A stretch of DNA of 64,000 bases from Cyclospora cayetanensis (taxonomy: Eukaryota > Apicomplexa > Conoidasida > Eucoccidiorida > Eimeriidae), in contig NW_020312447.1 in NCBI RefSeq assembly GCF_002999335.1, positions 124,001 to 188,000 of the forward strand, in the 5' to 3' direction. The position numbers and the translations under genes are program-made. Under the pieces are notes generated by a model. The model worked only from the letters and a program-made list of their open reading frames with translations. It made no database searches and was not told the origin of the DNA. Below are positions 11,701 to 23,549 of this stretch, piece after piece (position 1 is the first letter of the stretch; the number at the start of each line of letters is the position of its first letter).

Positions 11701-11789
11701 GAAAGCTTTCGCGATTGTCGGTATCCCATACGGAGCTGCTGTCTGCCGCCATCTGTAAATCTCTCCCCGCAACCCTAAGATCCAAATGA
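8780..11789 (+). CDS. Organellar (mitochondrial-type, single-subunit) phenylalanyl-tRNA synthetase, probably apicoplast
   Basis: Six exons, all phase-consistent: 8780-9865, 9991-10086, 10398-10688, 10888-10964, 11229-11382 and 11694-11789 (stop TGA). The enzyme charges tRNA-Phe with phenylalanine. Class II landmarks are present: motif 1 region FGLLNIPEDHPARSS, then RTHTSAH, motif 2 GEVYRRDAIDCWHFPVFHQM, FFPFTDPSIEAE, YLEILGGGIL and motif 3 ALGLGLDRVCM. The C-terminus carries the ferredoxin-fold anticodon-binding domain (RPFSRLQP, VSKDLCLWIDKKDI, FFHQGRGSFSLTLRLTF, LPATLRSK). The order and single-chain layout match FARS2-type enzymes. The ATG at 8780 starts a Leu-rich signal peptide (MCIGGRFCLALLLQLQLLLY) followed by a Ser/Thr/Arg-rich stretch, a bipartite apicoplast leader. 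Between RTHTSAH and motif 2 lies an insert of roughly 50 residues rich in Gly and Pro, built on GGGGCCC-type DNA. The donor at 10087 is weak; 10093 is an alternative. Confidence 0.92.
10155..10190. repeat. (TA)n microsatellite in a PheRS intron
   Basis: An alternating TA run with one interruption, flanked by TG-rich sequence, inside the second intron of the PheRS gene. Confidence 0.9.
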
Positions 11790-12946
11790 TTTGACAGCTT
11801 GGTCTTCAGCGCTGGCGAGTATTTTCCGGTTTTTTGGTCATCAGCGTCTCCCTTGATCCAACTGTGCTACCTACGTATCGACCCACCAACCTCCCCAATG
11901 CTGCCTCTTTCGCTCCCCTGTCTGCCTTCCCAGCTATCGCGCCATGTTCTATGTTGTTCTTTTTGCACCGCCTCCACGGAGGGCCCCCTCAGCTTTTAAT
12001 GCGCCCACCCCTGCACGCCTTTCACGCCTTATGTCGCTTGGGCTGACAAGGCACTTCCTAAGGCCCACCGGCTTTTCGTTTGGGGTTTGCAGGTTAGGGG
12101 TGTGCAGTGGCAGGCATAGGGGCTCTGCTAGGCCTTGCAGTAGCTTCCACACTATAAGAGTTTATATGGTGAAGCTGCAAATGGCTCACTAAACGAATAT
12201 AGTGTGATTGATGGTCTCTTATATATGGATAACCAGGGTAATCTTGTGGCGAATACTTGGCACAGGCCGTCTTCTCTGGAGGGGCCGTGTTTATTAGATA
12301 CAAAGCCAACCTACTTTGTGAATCCTGGGGTGGGTTTGCGCCTTTAGGGTTGAGGGCTTGGGGAGTCCGACAGGCGGACGATGCTGGCTGTCCCTGAAGA
12401 AAAAATGCAAAGCTGGCTATACGCACTCAAACGTTATAATGTTGAGGGTATGGCATAGGCTAATGGGTTCGTGGTTTACCTTGGTAATCCGGGAGGACGA
12501 GGCCGTATTTCTGCTTTAAGGACCTAAGTTGATCACGGGTAAACATATGACACGCGAGAGTCCTTGAATCTTTGGGTTGGAGGCGTCATGAAGAGACGAG
12601 CAGCAGAAGGCGGAACAGAACGACAGGGGCATACCCGCAGCGAGGAACATATAAGGGTGGGGGAAAGGGAGTGTAAGTGGGCGATATTTTGGTCCTCAGA
12701 GGGACTCGCCAAACGGGCAGGAGTTAGAGGAAAAAGTGAGTGTCACTGCAGGTGGTCAACTGACTGTGGAAGGAAGCGGCCTCCAAGAAAATGGATCCCC
12801 TTGAAGTTCTGCGCAAACTTTTTAGGGGCTGTCAGAGAAATGAGCGCTGCGGGGACTAGGGGCGCATGTGAGGGGGGGCCATAGGCTCCTAATCGCACCA
12901 CGCACACATCACATTGCAACCGTCGCTTCTACACAAAGGCGTACGA
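11790..12946. other. Intergenic between convergent genes
   Basis: PheRS (plus) and the NAD(P)HX epimerase (minus) end toward each other here. Composition changes from CAG-rich to balanced. I see no gene; small frames lack motifs. Confidence 0.6.
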
Positions 12947-15091
12947 TTAGGAGGAAGAAGAGGCAGCACTGGGAACGGAAGAAAGCCAGACATCATCCAG
13001 CGTCGTCCCCACACGGGGCAAGCCAGAAACTCCTGCCAAGAGGGACGGAGACACATAGATGCGGTGGCACGCATGGTTGAGAAAGAAGAGCTTCGAGAGA
13101 CAGCGATCAGTGCTTGACAGCGTCATGCAGCTAGCGTCTAGAATGGAGCAGCGAGCAGTGCAGAATGAGCAGACAGAGGGTGAGAGGCCTATGCGTTGTG
13201 GAGAATGAGGGTCGAGCAGACAGATACAGAAAGGCCTGTGTGTAACGGAGCAGAGCCTGAGTTCTCCTCTCTTGCCTGTGTCAACATCCCAACCCGACGG
13301 GACGTCCACTGCAAATACAGGGATCTGCTCTGCTTGTATTCTTTCTAGGATGGCGGCGTAGGGGGCCCTGGGGGCCCCCTTGAACCCGAATCCAAAGATC
13401 GCATCGATTATGAGGTGGTAGTCGGAGACGTCTGAGCAGGGTAACCCGAAAAGAAGCCCGCACGAGGCATAGATACGCAGAGTGTAGGCTTTAAAACTGG
13501 ATGGTCCAGCAAGCAGCGCTACACGCAGAGGTGTCGTGGGTGTGTGCACGGTGGTCTTTCCGCGATTGCACATGGTGGAATACACTATGCAGATGCTGGG
13601 GCGCTTTTTCGCCTCTCCTCTGTCGACAAAGGGTTTCGGATTAAAAGTGTGGGATTAAGGAGTTGTATTGGACTATCACCCTCTGGCAACTCCCGGAAGA
13701 CCTGTGCTTCGTGTTCCTTTGCCTGCTGCAACAAGTCCTGCAGAGAAGTTTGATTCCCACACCCCCATCGGAAGAAACACACGCGCAACCGTAATCTCGC
13801 GCTCTGCCCCCAGACACCACTCCCCAGGAATCCCCAACCCTTTAGCTTAGGGGCTAAAAACGTCAAGGGTATGACGAACAAAGCTTACCTTGTAGAGCTC
13901 TTTTTTTGGCTCCACCGGGCAGACCACGTCTGCCTGAACTCCAAAGAGGCGGAGGTGGCGGGCAGCCACCAAGCCATCACCCCCATTATTTCCTGCGAGA
14001 TAAAGCGCGAAAAAATCGCGCCTTCATGTTTGGGGGAGGGTGCTTGCTTGGGGAGGGGCTGTGTTCGTCGCCCCATATAAATTCCTGCCTGTCAAGAAAT
14101 GCGTTACAGCCTGCCAAGCGAGAGGAACGACACGGGACGAGGTTCGAGTTCAGCGCTTGAAACTTTCCTGGGCCGATGATCACGAGGACGCGAGCCTCCG
14201 CGTTCGGCTGGCGTTTGGTGACTTCGGCGAAACATGAGAAGACGGCACAGGCGACGCTCAGGCCGGCAAGCTCCATCAACTGAGTTCCCAGGACGGCACA
14301 CAGCCACATGCCGAGTAGCCAGCATCAGCGCCAGAGGGAGCACGAAGCGGCGTATAGCAGTAGGTACCCGGAAAGCCGGACCAAAAGGAAGACGGAGAGC
14401 GAGAGAGCAACAAGGTGGAGACAGAGAGGCAAGCAGCCTGAGACATCTTCTCTGAGAATGGATTTAGAAGGAAGACAAACAGGCAAGGAGGCAGCAAAAG
14501 TCTATCGATGATCTAGAGGAGCGTCACAGCAGGAAGGCCTCTTGACGACCAACGGGCGAAACATGCCTAGAAAAAAATAAAAGAAGAGAGCAAAGGGGTA
14601 ATTCAGACAACACGCACTGCAGAAAATGACGAACAGAGACAGAGACACTGCGCAAAAAGCCGCTTCGCGCTTGCTGAAAAAAAGGGGCCTTCTAAAGCGG
14701 AAGCCGAGTAATACAGACAGAGGTGGGAAGAAGCACACTGTAAGAGACGCTATACGCCGGAAGGAAGTTCGCCAATGCTCTGGTTCAGCCATTTTCCCAT
14801 GCTTGATTTTTCTCTGTGTGTGTTGCTGGCATCCGCAGTCCTTCCGTCCCTCCCGCACTGTACCTGTGCGATTCCATATCTGTATTGAGGCCCCATCAGC
14901 TCGTCGTCGAGCTGATGGGCCTGTTCGGCTGATAAATACTTTGACACACAGCACACACCACACTTGAGGGTCTCACAGTTTGGGGTGTAGCGCTTCTTGC
15001 CAGCGCATCGTGCACGGTCTGGCTTGGGAATGCTTTGCCGTACTGATATAGAGCTCCCAGGCTTCATTTTGAGTGTGTTGGCCTCAGACAT
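12947..15091 (-). CDS. NAXE: NAD(P)H-hydrate epimerase (YjeF N-terminal domain, NAXE/AIBP-like)
   Basis: The enzyme interconverts the R and S forms of hydrated NADH/NADPH for repair. Exons on the minus strand, from the 5' end: 15091-14864, 14279-14168, 13992-13889, 13737-13680, 13431-13276 and 13137-12947. Reading phase agrees at every junction. Motifs in order: [41 protein letters not shown] (nucleotide-binding signature, completed across an intron), [20 protein letters not shown] and [10 protein letters not shown]. The last exon ([23 protein letters not shown]) only loosely resembles the usual SLT.PK...G.RF segment. The start is uncertain: in-frame ATGs lie at 15319, 15091 and 15066. Two introns have non-standard donors: GA at 14167 and GC at 13275; see findings. 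No ADP-dependent dehydratase domain is fused, as in animals. The frame 14750-15319 may extend the N-terminus. Confidence 0.9.
14892..14919. repeat. Short perfect palindrome inside a coding exon
   Basis: Twelve-base arms (CCCATCAGCTCG and its complement) around a four-base loop, within the first NAXE exon. It overlaps the codons for QLDDELMG. It may be chance from the codons used. Confidence 0.7.
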
Positions 15092-17801
15092 AAAGGAAAA
15101 AGAAAGACATGCGCCGTTAGAAATCTGGGGGGCCCTCCGGGCCTTCCAAGGGGGCCCTCGCGGGGGCCCTGGATCTCGCGTGGCGAAAATCGCACACCTG
15201 AAGGGTCTGACGCTGCAACGCATTGGGAACACCCAGAAGTGGAGAAAATCGCAATAAATACACTTTTTCTTTGCACGCAATGAAGTATAGGTAGGCGTGT
15301 GACCGCGGGAGAAGCGCATGTCGCTGGATGCTGCTCAGGTCTGTCCTACAGCTGGCAGAGGACTTCAGGGCCATCCAGTGTCTTTGGGAGCTATGTTCGA
15401 GCAAACTTATTTATAGTTAAGAACTATTCTTTTTAGTGCTGTGTACGCCTCATCTTACAGTTTAGGGCTAAGGTTTCTCTAGAATATTTGTCCTCGATGC
15501 CTGCTTGCTTGGGGGACTGTATAACTGAAGTGATCTCGACTGTGTGGTTCCGAGGGTACGGCGGAGTGGATAAACGGGGCATGCAACCGGCTAGAGAGCA
15601 CCCTTGGAGGCGGAGAGGGACAAGTAGATACACGCACAGACAGACACATGGACTGGCGGTGATATCCAGAAAAACTTTATTGAAGATCCCGAGACTGAGG
15701 TCAGTGAATGTAGGCCGGTGTGCAAAGAGGAACACGGAAAATGGTAGGGAGGATAGCTGTCCTCTTTCCTCCGTAGAGTAGGACTTGTACTATACGGGGG
15801 GTCTTACCAAGGATTTCCATTTAACCCAAAACCAAATACCAAGCTTAGATGGGTGGAGCCCTTCAATGCATCCCTTTGACCTGCTGTCTTCACCCCGCGT
15901 AGTTCTAGCAGAAGAGGAAAGCGTGCGGCAGGTAGAATGCATGGACATCGCTGCGCCCTTCAAACACGGGCATTCTTGGCTAGCGGCACTCTTAAAGCAA
16001 CTGCATTCTTATCCTGTTGAACTGGATGTCTCTGCGACAACTTTGCAAAAATGTACGCTAAAGAGTCGAATCTTTACTAATGCATAATCAAATCAAACTA
16101 GTGTAGTAGACTGTACCTAAGTGTACGGTGGACCGCTACACTTGGAAAAGCCTCTTGGGTGTAAATTCCTGAGGCACTGTCCAAAAGGCAGAAAGTAAGA
16201 ACGAGAAAGGACAAGAGAGGAGACCTGAGGTCAAACCCTAACAGAAGTGGCAGCCTCTATTTGGGGTAGCGCCTCTACACCTATCAACCCAACTCCCTTA
16301 GAGAACATCCATATACTGGCTTTCATCTACTAGATATTTTGGTGTCACTAGCCCCGTCTCATTTAGCCGCAAGGGCAACTTTCAAGGAAATTAAAAGACT
16401 TTGCAGGTATCTTATCTCATGATGATTCCTTTTTGTGCCTTTGTGCACCGGCACAAACTTTGAAAAGCAACACGCATTGCCGCACTGCTACCCACGTTGT
16501 TTCTGCCTTCACCAGTGACTCTCTTTGTAATAACGTTGCACACGTACTTAAAGAAAGCGTGATTTAGTAATAGGTGCACACTTACCGCCGTATACACACA
16601 CTTTATCCATTAACAGGGCTCATGGAAGGTAGCACAATAAACTAGCAGGAGACCATACAGCCAGCAACAGGAGGGGCACTTTTTGTGGGCTTGGCGCTCG
16701 TTGCGCAAAGCAAACAGCTTTAAAAGTGCTTCCTTGTCTTTACTCTGCTTTCTCTTTGGGCCTTTATTCCGTTGATGGTAGTCTGAAGGCTGTTGCGCGT
16801 GCTGTTGATTCCTTTCCTGTTGTTGGCACGACTACAGGGTGTCCTTTGTTGCTACTCTGAGCATCTGAAGTTTGTGGATCCTTGATCACGTCCCCAAGTT
16901 CATTTTGCAGAGCCGCTACGTCTAGAGGATAAGAGCAGCAAAAGAGGTAGCAGGTGCCAAAGCGTGAGTTTGCTGAGCAGCAGAGCAGCCAAACACAATA
17001 ATGCCTTGTCTCGTTTCTAGTCGTGTTTGGCAGCAGTTGCTGCCGCTTATTCGCTTGCAGCAACACTACTGCGAGAATACAGAAAGTTTAGCGGAGTTGC
17101 TTTGCCTTCTGCAGGAGGCACATGCAAGCTGTTGGCGCTCCTATCAAGGCACTCCATGGCTTCGGGGCCGCGCCAAGGATTCACACGTCGGCAACGTATC
17201 AAACTAACGTTAACGCATGGCGACCAACAGGACAAACAATTCAAGCGCAAAGAGTACAGTCTCATCGCGTCTCATACTCTCAATTATCGCTCGTGCAGGA
17301 ACGAAATGGTGCTCCCTTGACATGAGCAGGACTCCCCAACGGTTCTGCATTGTGTGCTGCACTCAGGTCTTGCAAGCCGGATCAAGCAAAAAATGCCGTA
17401 TCGCGCGGCCAGCCACGGCGGCTACAATGTAGGCTAATTAAAGACGACTGTGAAGGGCTGGGAATGAAGAACTAGTTTCCTGAAGGGGCTCTCAAGGTTC
17501 TATTTTGTTAGCGATGCCTGGCTGAATGTTGGCTGAGAGAGGAGACACGTTGTACACAGCACCATAGCACGGTATCGACTGAAGCACAGGCGAACGCAAA
17601 CAACGGCAGTACTGCCCGCCCGTCAATTGTCTTTTATCCTTTCGTGGCCTTTGGCATAGCTGACTGACCTTGTCCAACAGCTGCTTTTCCTTTCGGAGTA
17701 GCGCCTAGTTACTATACTACTGAATTCTAGAGGGGTTAGGGATATCATTGTACGAAAAAATTGCATGGAAAACATTTGTTGCCCAACCTACAAAAGGGAG
17801 T

Positions 17802-18296
17802 CCCGTAGAATGATGCAGCAACGCGTAAAACCTAAATGTTCTGCCGCTTCGCAGCAGCAGCAGTCCCTACATACTGCATACTTGTGTTCAGGCTCGTGTC
17901 TGATGACGATCGTGATAGAAATACTGCTGGCAGCGAAGGCCAGATGCGAGCAGAAACAGCAAAAGTGTGTTCCCAGCCCTCAACATAGAAATATTACGCG
18001 TCGCACTGTAGCTATGCGGCTCGACTACCTCCGCTTCTGATACTGCACTATGGTTGCTGCCAGAAAGGGGTGAGGGAAGGCGGCTAGCTGCATGTTTTAC
18101 CATCCCGGCTGGTCCGTAAGGCATCTCCCCTTGTGTCGCCTTAGAAGGGAGTAAAAGAATAGCGGAGCGTAGACACCTACGGCGTCAAGATCCTTAACTT
18201 TCCTCCCACGATTCTGTGTTGGCACGATTCTGTGTTTTCTGCCATTGGCGACTCGGATTCCACCCCAGGATCTCCTTTGTTACCTTCACTTGCTTT
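17802..18296 (+). repeat. Left arm of a long inverted repeat
   Basis: This 495-base stretch recurs in reverse complement at 19731-20217 with only scattered single-base differences (for example CCCAGCCCTC here against TTCAGCCCTC there). Similarity ends sharply outside GTCCC at 17802 and fades near 18296. Both arms include a tandem of TTCTGTGTTGGCACGA-like 15-16-mers near 18222-18240. Confidence 0.92.
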
Positions 18297-19730
18297 AGCT
18301 GCAGGCCCCAGATGGCGATACAACGGCAACAATAGCAGCGGCTGCAGCTGGTGCATTTCGGCGTTTTATGTTTCCGTGCGCGTATACCACAGAGAGTCTA
18401 TACTTCTAGTTCGTTTTCTTTTGTTGCTTCCTCCAGGAAATCACAGACCTAGAGATGTCACCTATCCTTGTCTTCAGTTTCGACGATGACTCTAGGGTGG
18501 AGGCTTTACGATAATTTGTCCTTGTGTATGGCTGTGTTCTTGACAGTGACAGCCGTCATGGGCTCACGTATAGGTAAGACCCTAAGCAGGCTGAAGCACG
18601 CAATGTTTCTCTGTGGAAGTAACACCACCACGTACTATCCGAACAGCAAAAGCAATAAAGAGCAATAGTAATCAAATCAGTAACAGCTCAAATGACAACA
18701 CAAACGGATTTGCAGAGGTCCCCAAGAAAAGTGACGTTCTTTTCAGTGCCCTGGCGATCACCACCACCCCTTCGGGGCTGCTACTGCCGTTACTCCATTT
18801 GCTGCCGTGGGAAGGATGCCCTCGTTGCAGTACCCACCAGCAGGAGTAACGCTCTCAGCTTGTTCATCCGGGGCAAGTGAGGGGGACACTCCTTCCAGTC
18901 TCTCCTGCGCTGCTGTTCGGAGCTTATTGCATCACACTTAATCCTTTTTTATATGGAAGTAGTCTAATCGATGGCATAATACCCTCATGGAACCAGCAAG
19001 CAAAACGGGGTGGCCGCGGCACGGGCGACCCTTTCTTCCCGCAGTCGACGCTACACGCTACCCCGTTAAAAAAGCCCGGGCAAAGAAGCGTCACACACAT
19101 GCAAAACGACCACAACGGGGCTACGAAACCAGACGAAGACATAAAGGCATGTGTATATAGATGGACGCCAAGTTAGCGATGGGTTTAGGGGCCAGAGAGC
19201 CTGTACATATCAAAATAAAACACCTTGGCAACCCGGCCCCGAACTTCCACACAAAAGATATACCACAGAAAGAGCAAGTGACAAGTTGCAGTCAAAAGAG
19301 CACAGTAAACCGTCCAGCACACCTCACAGGTCGCAGTTTACTGGCCTTGGTCAACTCCCGAAGCACTAGCGCAGGAAGTGTCAGCTTCACCAGCAGGAGC
19401 TACATCGTTCCCGGAACTGTCACAACCCCCCATGGAGTGGGTACTGCACAACAGCTGGAGGGTTGGGAAACCTGTACGCTAAAACTCTTGGACAGTACTG
19501 GCTAGGCAAAGCCCCCAAAAGTCTGGTGCAGCCACAAACTCGCAGAAGAGATGGCGCACACAGGGAGAAAAGGCATCCCACACTGATTCATCTTGCAGGT
19601 GTCGAGGCTTTATTTTCCCTCTACGTACTCTACTAGCTCTCAGAGTCTGTACCTTTCCTGAGGAGCAGCAACATCAGCAGTAATTAAGGGCCCCACGCTG
19701 CCAGCGTGCTCCTTTTTATGGGGGTCGTGA
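18297..19730. other. Spacer between the inverted-repeat arms
   Basis: About 1.43 kb. Small open frames exist (18613-18849, 18877-19176, 19161-19505), but none shows transposase, integrase or reverse-transcriptase motifs. If the arms are terminal inverted repeats of a mobile element, this would be its interior; without an enzyme it would be non-autonomous. Confidence 0.5.
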
Positions 19731-20217
19731 AAGCAGGTGAGGGTAACAAAAGAGATGGGGTGGATTCCGAGTCGCCAATGGCAGAAAACACAGAATCGTG
19801 CCAACACAGAATCGTGGGAGGAAAGCTAAGGATCTTGACGCCGTAGGTGTCTACGCTCCGCTATTCTTTTACTCCCTTCTAAGGCGACACAAGGGGAGAT
19901 GCCTTACGGACCAGCCGGGATGGTAAAACATGCAGCTAGCCGCCTTCCCTCACCCCTTTCTGGCAGCAACCATAGTGCAGTATCAGAAGCGGAGGTAGTC
20001 GAGCCGCATAGCTACAGTGCGACACGTAATATTTCTATGTTGAGGGCTGAAAACACACTTTTGCTGTTTCTGCTCGCATCTGGCCTTCGCTGCCAGCAGT
20101 ATTTCTATCACGATCGTCATCAGACACGAGCCTGAACACAAGTATGCAGTTTGTAGGGACTGCTGCTGCTGCGACGCGGCAGAACATTTAGGTTTTACGC
20201 GTTGCTGCATCATTCTA
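19731..20217 (-). repeat. Right arm of the long inverted repeat
   Basis: Reverse-complement copy of 17802-18296. A 78-codon open frame (19899-20135) is kept in both arms with one residue changed (Gly to Glu). With so few differences this shows only that the copies are recent or homogenised, not that a protein is made. Confidence 0.92.
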
Positions 20218-21969
20218 TGGGACGCTCAGGAGCAGGAGAGTTTGCAGTGGCCCTCAGACAGGCGATCAGAAAGCCTTCAACCCTATCTTCCGAAACATCG
20301 TGTCTTGAGCGTAGGCCCCAGCCCCTACATGAAAGGCTTATGAACGCCCAATCTACATGCTCGCGTACTCGGGTCGTAGAAGCCTTTAACTCCCTTGCTT
20401 CTTGTTTAGAGCTCACTACTTTTTAGGGGCCTAATAACCAGCCATACACCCCATACCACACGACCTGTAGCCCATTTCTAGCCCCGTACATCCTTAAAAC
20501 TTCTTGGATGTTGCGACTGCATGCTTTTCCTAGATTATCTTCTCAGGGTCGCAGTTGCTGATTCAGCTTTGTTGCACCGTGTGACTTCTGCATTTAGCGT
20601 AGCCTCGCAGTGGTAACACCAGCAGAAGTGACAGTATCAGCGGCTTCATGATGTGCCGCAAGGATCAGCCCTTCGCTACTGTTGGAATACATCATGAAGT
20701 AGAGCCATCGAGCGACCCCGGATTTTTCTCTTCATATAGAAAAAATGAGGGTCTAATCTCAGTTGTGGTGGTCCCCGCGGCAGAAAGACCGGGTGGTCTG
20801 CTAGCCACGGCACCTGCAGTAGCTGCAGAGTGTACGTAAGCACCAATATATATTATTTTCTTGGCTTTTCCTGCTCCAAGAGTCTAGGCTACCACAGACG
20901 GCAAATCAGGGGCAACAAAGGGTACGATGCCTTCTTAGCAGAGAGGCTACTGCGAAGGTTGTTTGAGGTCCTAGCCGCTGAGATGGAGGCTTAAGCGCAG
21001 GGAATCAGCGCACCTCCAGTGAGTCTTTTGCTGTCATTGAGGAAGCCTTTGGCACGGGAGGTTTCGTCTTCGGCTCTCCTCGCTGCCCCAAAGTGCTAAT
21101 TGTCGGGGGGGCCTCCCTCAACTAACGGATTCGGTGTTGCAGCAAATTTTGCAAGAGCGCATCATCAAGTTCAAGACTGCTCTCCCTTAAAGTGCATCTT
21201 TCGCAAGTTTAGGGCCCCTCCATTCCAAAAGGTGGTTCGGGCGAGGGTAACCAGCGGTGGCTTGGGTGCACAGGGCGCTTCCATCCACTGCTACGTACAG
21301 GGCTCTTAGTCGCAGGAACTTTGGGAAGTAACTGCATACGGACAAAGAACGATTACTCTAAAGAGGTACAAAGGCTGGGAAACAGGACCGTATATTGGGA
21401 GAGACCGGGAGCATGTCGGCTATTTTGCAGTCAACACGTATGCATACGGTAATATGAGTTGCCTGTTGCCCAAGCATTCCTTCTCGCCCCTCCACGAGCC
21501 GTAAGCTGAGCGAAAGGACTTTTCGATTCTTCTGCATGAGCTCTACCTCTGTAATGGCTACTTCTCCGTCCACCCCATCATCTCACTCCTCAAGAGGACT
21601 TTTCATGCTACCAACGAGGAACGTAGAGCGGGTTTCCTGCACCTTTTATTTCGGCGGATCGCTACACGGAAGGGACAGCTGCATGACCACCAGTCCTTGG
21701 AAGCCCTGATTGGGTAGATTCTTGAGGGTGCGAGACCTTGGCAACACCCCTGGCCGTTCGCACATGGCTGATAAGCACTCCCCTTATAAATAAATTTTAC
21801 AGAGCATTCATGCACCGCCTGATCATGTTGTTGGTTGAGGGTGAGCAGCCGAATGCGAGCACAATGCGGATTGCTGATCCGCCTCACGGTCTATGCCTTT
21901 TCAAGGCCCCAGCGAGCACACGGTAGAGCGTGTTGCTCGCAGAACAGTGGAACGCATCGTAGATTGTTA

Positions 21970-21992
21970 GAGCCGGTCGGATGAACCGGCTC
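21970..21992. repeat. Short hairpin
   Basis: Perfect 8-base arms GAGCCGGT and ACCGGCTC around a 7-base loop, in gene-free DNA. The role is unknown. Confidence 0.6.
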
Positions 21993-23279
21993 AGCCAATG
22001 CTCTAGGAGACCTTAAAGCCCATTCTCGTTTGACGGCCCGCTCAAAGCAATGAGCCCAAAAGGCACCTTTTAGTGAGGCCGAATAAGGCACATCTGATCC
22101 CACTTGCCAGAGCCGGCCTATGTGGTTAAAAAGACCTCATCAGAGCCCTTGTTAATTGCGGCCACTAGCTCATCCTAGCGGACCACCCAAAACATTTGAG
22201 TTGAGGTAAAACCTGTCAGTAAAGCATAGAGGAAATCCTGCCTGGTCGGAGTAACTGAGGGACGAGGATATGCATACCATATCCTGTGTTTACTCGCTGC
22301 TTCCCTCCTGCCTCTCACAGCTGTTCTCGCAGAGCGCTGTTGCTCTTTGGGTAAGGCCTTGACAGCCGAATTTCGGCGACTCCAAAGTGAGAGTTTCCAG
22401 TGTCACACCCTGGTGTCGCGGCTAGATTGCTCTGTTGACGGGTTTATGCAGGTTTCAGCAGATGAGGCTCTTGGAAGGGTACTTATGCCTAGCAAGCTGT
22501 TACTAAAAGTGATGAGACTGTTGGCTAGTAGTTTGAGTGGTGTGATGTTTCGTGTAATGTCTGTTCAAAATGAGTGCTACTGGAGTTTCAGTGTATCAGG
22601 CCACCCATTTCCAGCTGCTGGGTGCAGATGGGCAGGAGGGCGCAGGCTGCCGATGACGGTTGTAACAGTGGCTGGCAAACTAACTGAAGACCTCAAATTC
22701 CGCCAAATTGCTCCAGGCTTTTGTGAACTCTGCTTTTGTTGAGGTGTGTAGAGAGGCCGGCTCTTTGCCGCTTGCCGGCATATCCCGAATTGCTGAAGAT
22801 GCGATTCGCAGCGTGGTAAGCAATAGGTAGGTGACTAGGCAACTGGTGTGTCGCTCCGTAGCTCCGCGCAGACTCTGTGAGCCACAAAACGCGTTTCTGA
22901 GGATCTGAGGGTATAATCAAATCGGGACGAAAGCGGGATCTTCCTCCTAGCTCCTCCTGGAGTGACGGCGTCGGCCGGCAACACTGCAGCTGGGACGAGC
23001 GCTTTATTGAGCTTCGCTCCCTAAGAGCAAAGGCAAAGACGAGACGCGCTCACAGGGTTGGAAATATTGACGCTTGGGTGCGTGAGTCAATAGCAACCAA
23101 CACAATGACTTTGAACGCAAATAGGAGATCCCATCGTTATCGCAGGCAGCTACCTCATGCGCGACCCCGAAAGAGGAGACCGTTGACTTTCTGGAAACCT
23201 CTATTCCACCAAAGTATGTGCTGTGAAAGCCTGCTTAGCTAAGGCGCAACTAATGAAGGGGAGCTAGTGCCATCTAAGG

Positions 23280-23549
23280 TCACTTGTTGAGGGCCCCCGT
23301 AAAGCCGTCAGCCTCGAGCAGCAGCAGGGGATAGCGCGCCATGTCGGGGGCTACACAGATCGGGGGCTGACGAGTGGGCAGCTGCTGTAGGACTTGCGAG
23401 ATCGTCGGAAGCTCCAAATAGCGGTCGAGAAAAGCGCTGTTGCTGAGGTGCCACTTACCGTCCAATGCGGCATTTTCTGTCAGACACAGGTCCCGCCTGC
23501 CCCACACGGCAGCAGCATTGAAAGCTCGGAGGGTGTGATTTTTAGGCAA
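23280..23549 (-). CDS. Candidate C-terminal exon(s) of an unrecognised gene
   Basis: The minus-strand frame ends at a stop at 23280 and contains NSAFLDRYLELPTISQVLQQ and PPICVAPDMARYPLLLLEAD. Its composition looks more coding-like than the surrounding region. Inside it are a good donor (GGACG followed by GTAAGTGG) and a CAG acceptor, so it could be two exons. I do not recognise the protein and found no upstream exons, so it may be a gene end or a remnant. Confidence 0.3.
   Translation of the reverse strand: MPKNHTLRAFNAAAVWGRRDLCLTENAALDGKWHLSNSAFLDRYLELPTISQVLQQLPTRQPPICVAPDMARYPLLLLEADGFTGALNK

Noticed and set aside
17000..17600. tRNA or rRNA genes in the gene-poor regions
   Set aside because: No cloverleaf with a TTCGA-type T loop or rRNA-like block could be recognised by eye here or in the other gene-poor stretches; a covariance-model scan would be needed to exclude them.
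17888..18124. 78-codon frame kept in both inverted-repeat arms
   Set aside because: The arms differ at so few bases that an open frame is kept by default; there is no motif or evidence of constraint.
22347..22742. Plus-strand frame of 131 codons
   Set aside because: Begins at TTG with no ATG at its start; no motif and no neighbouring exons.
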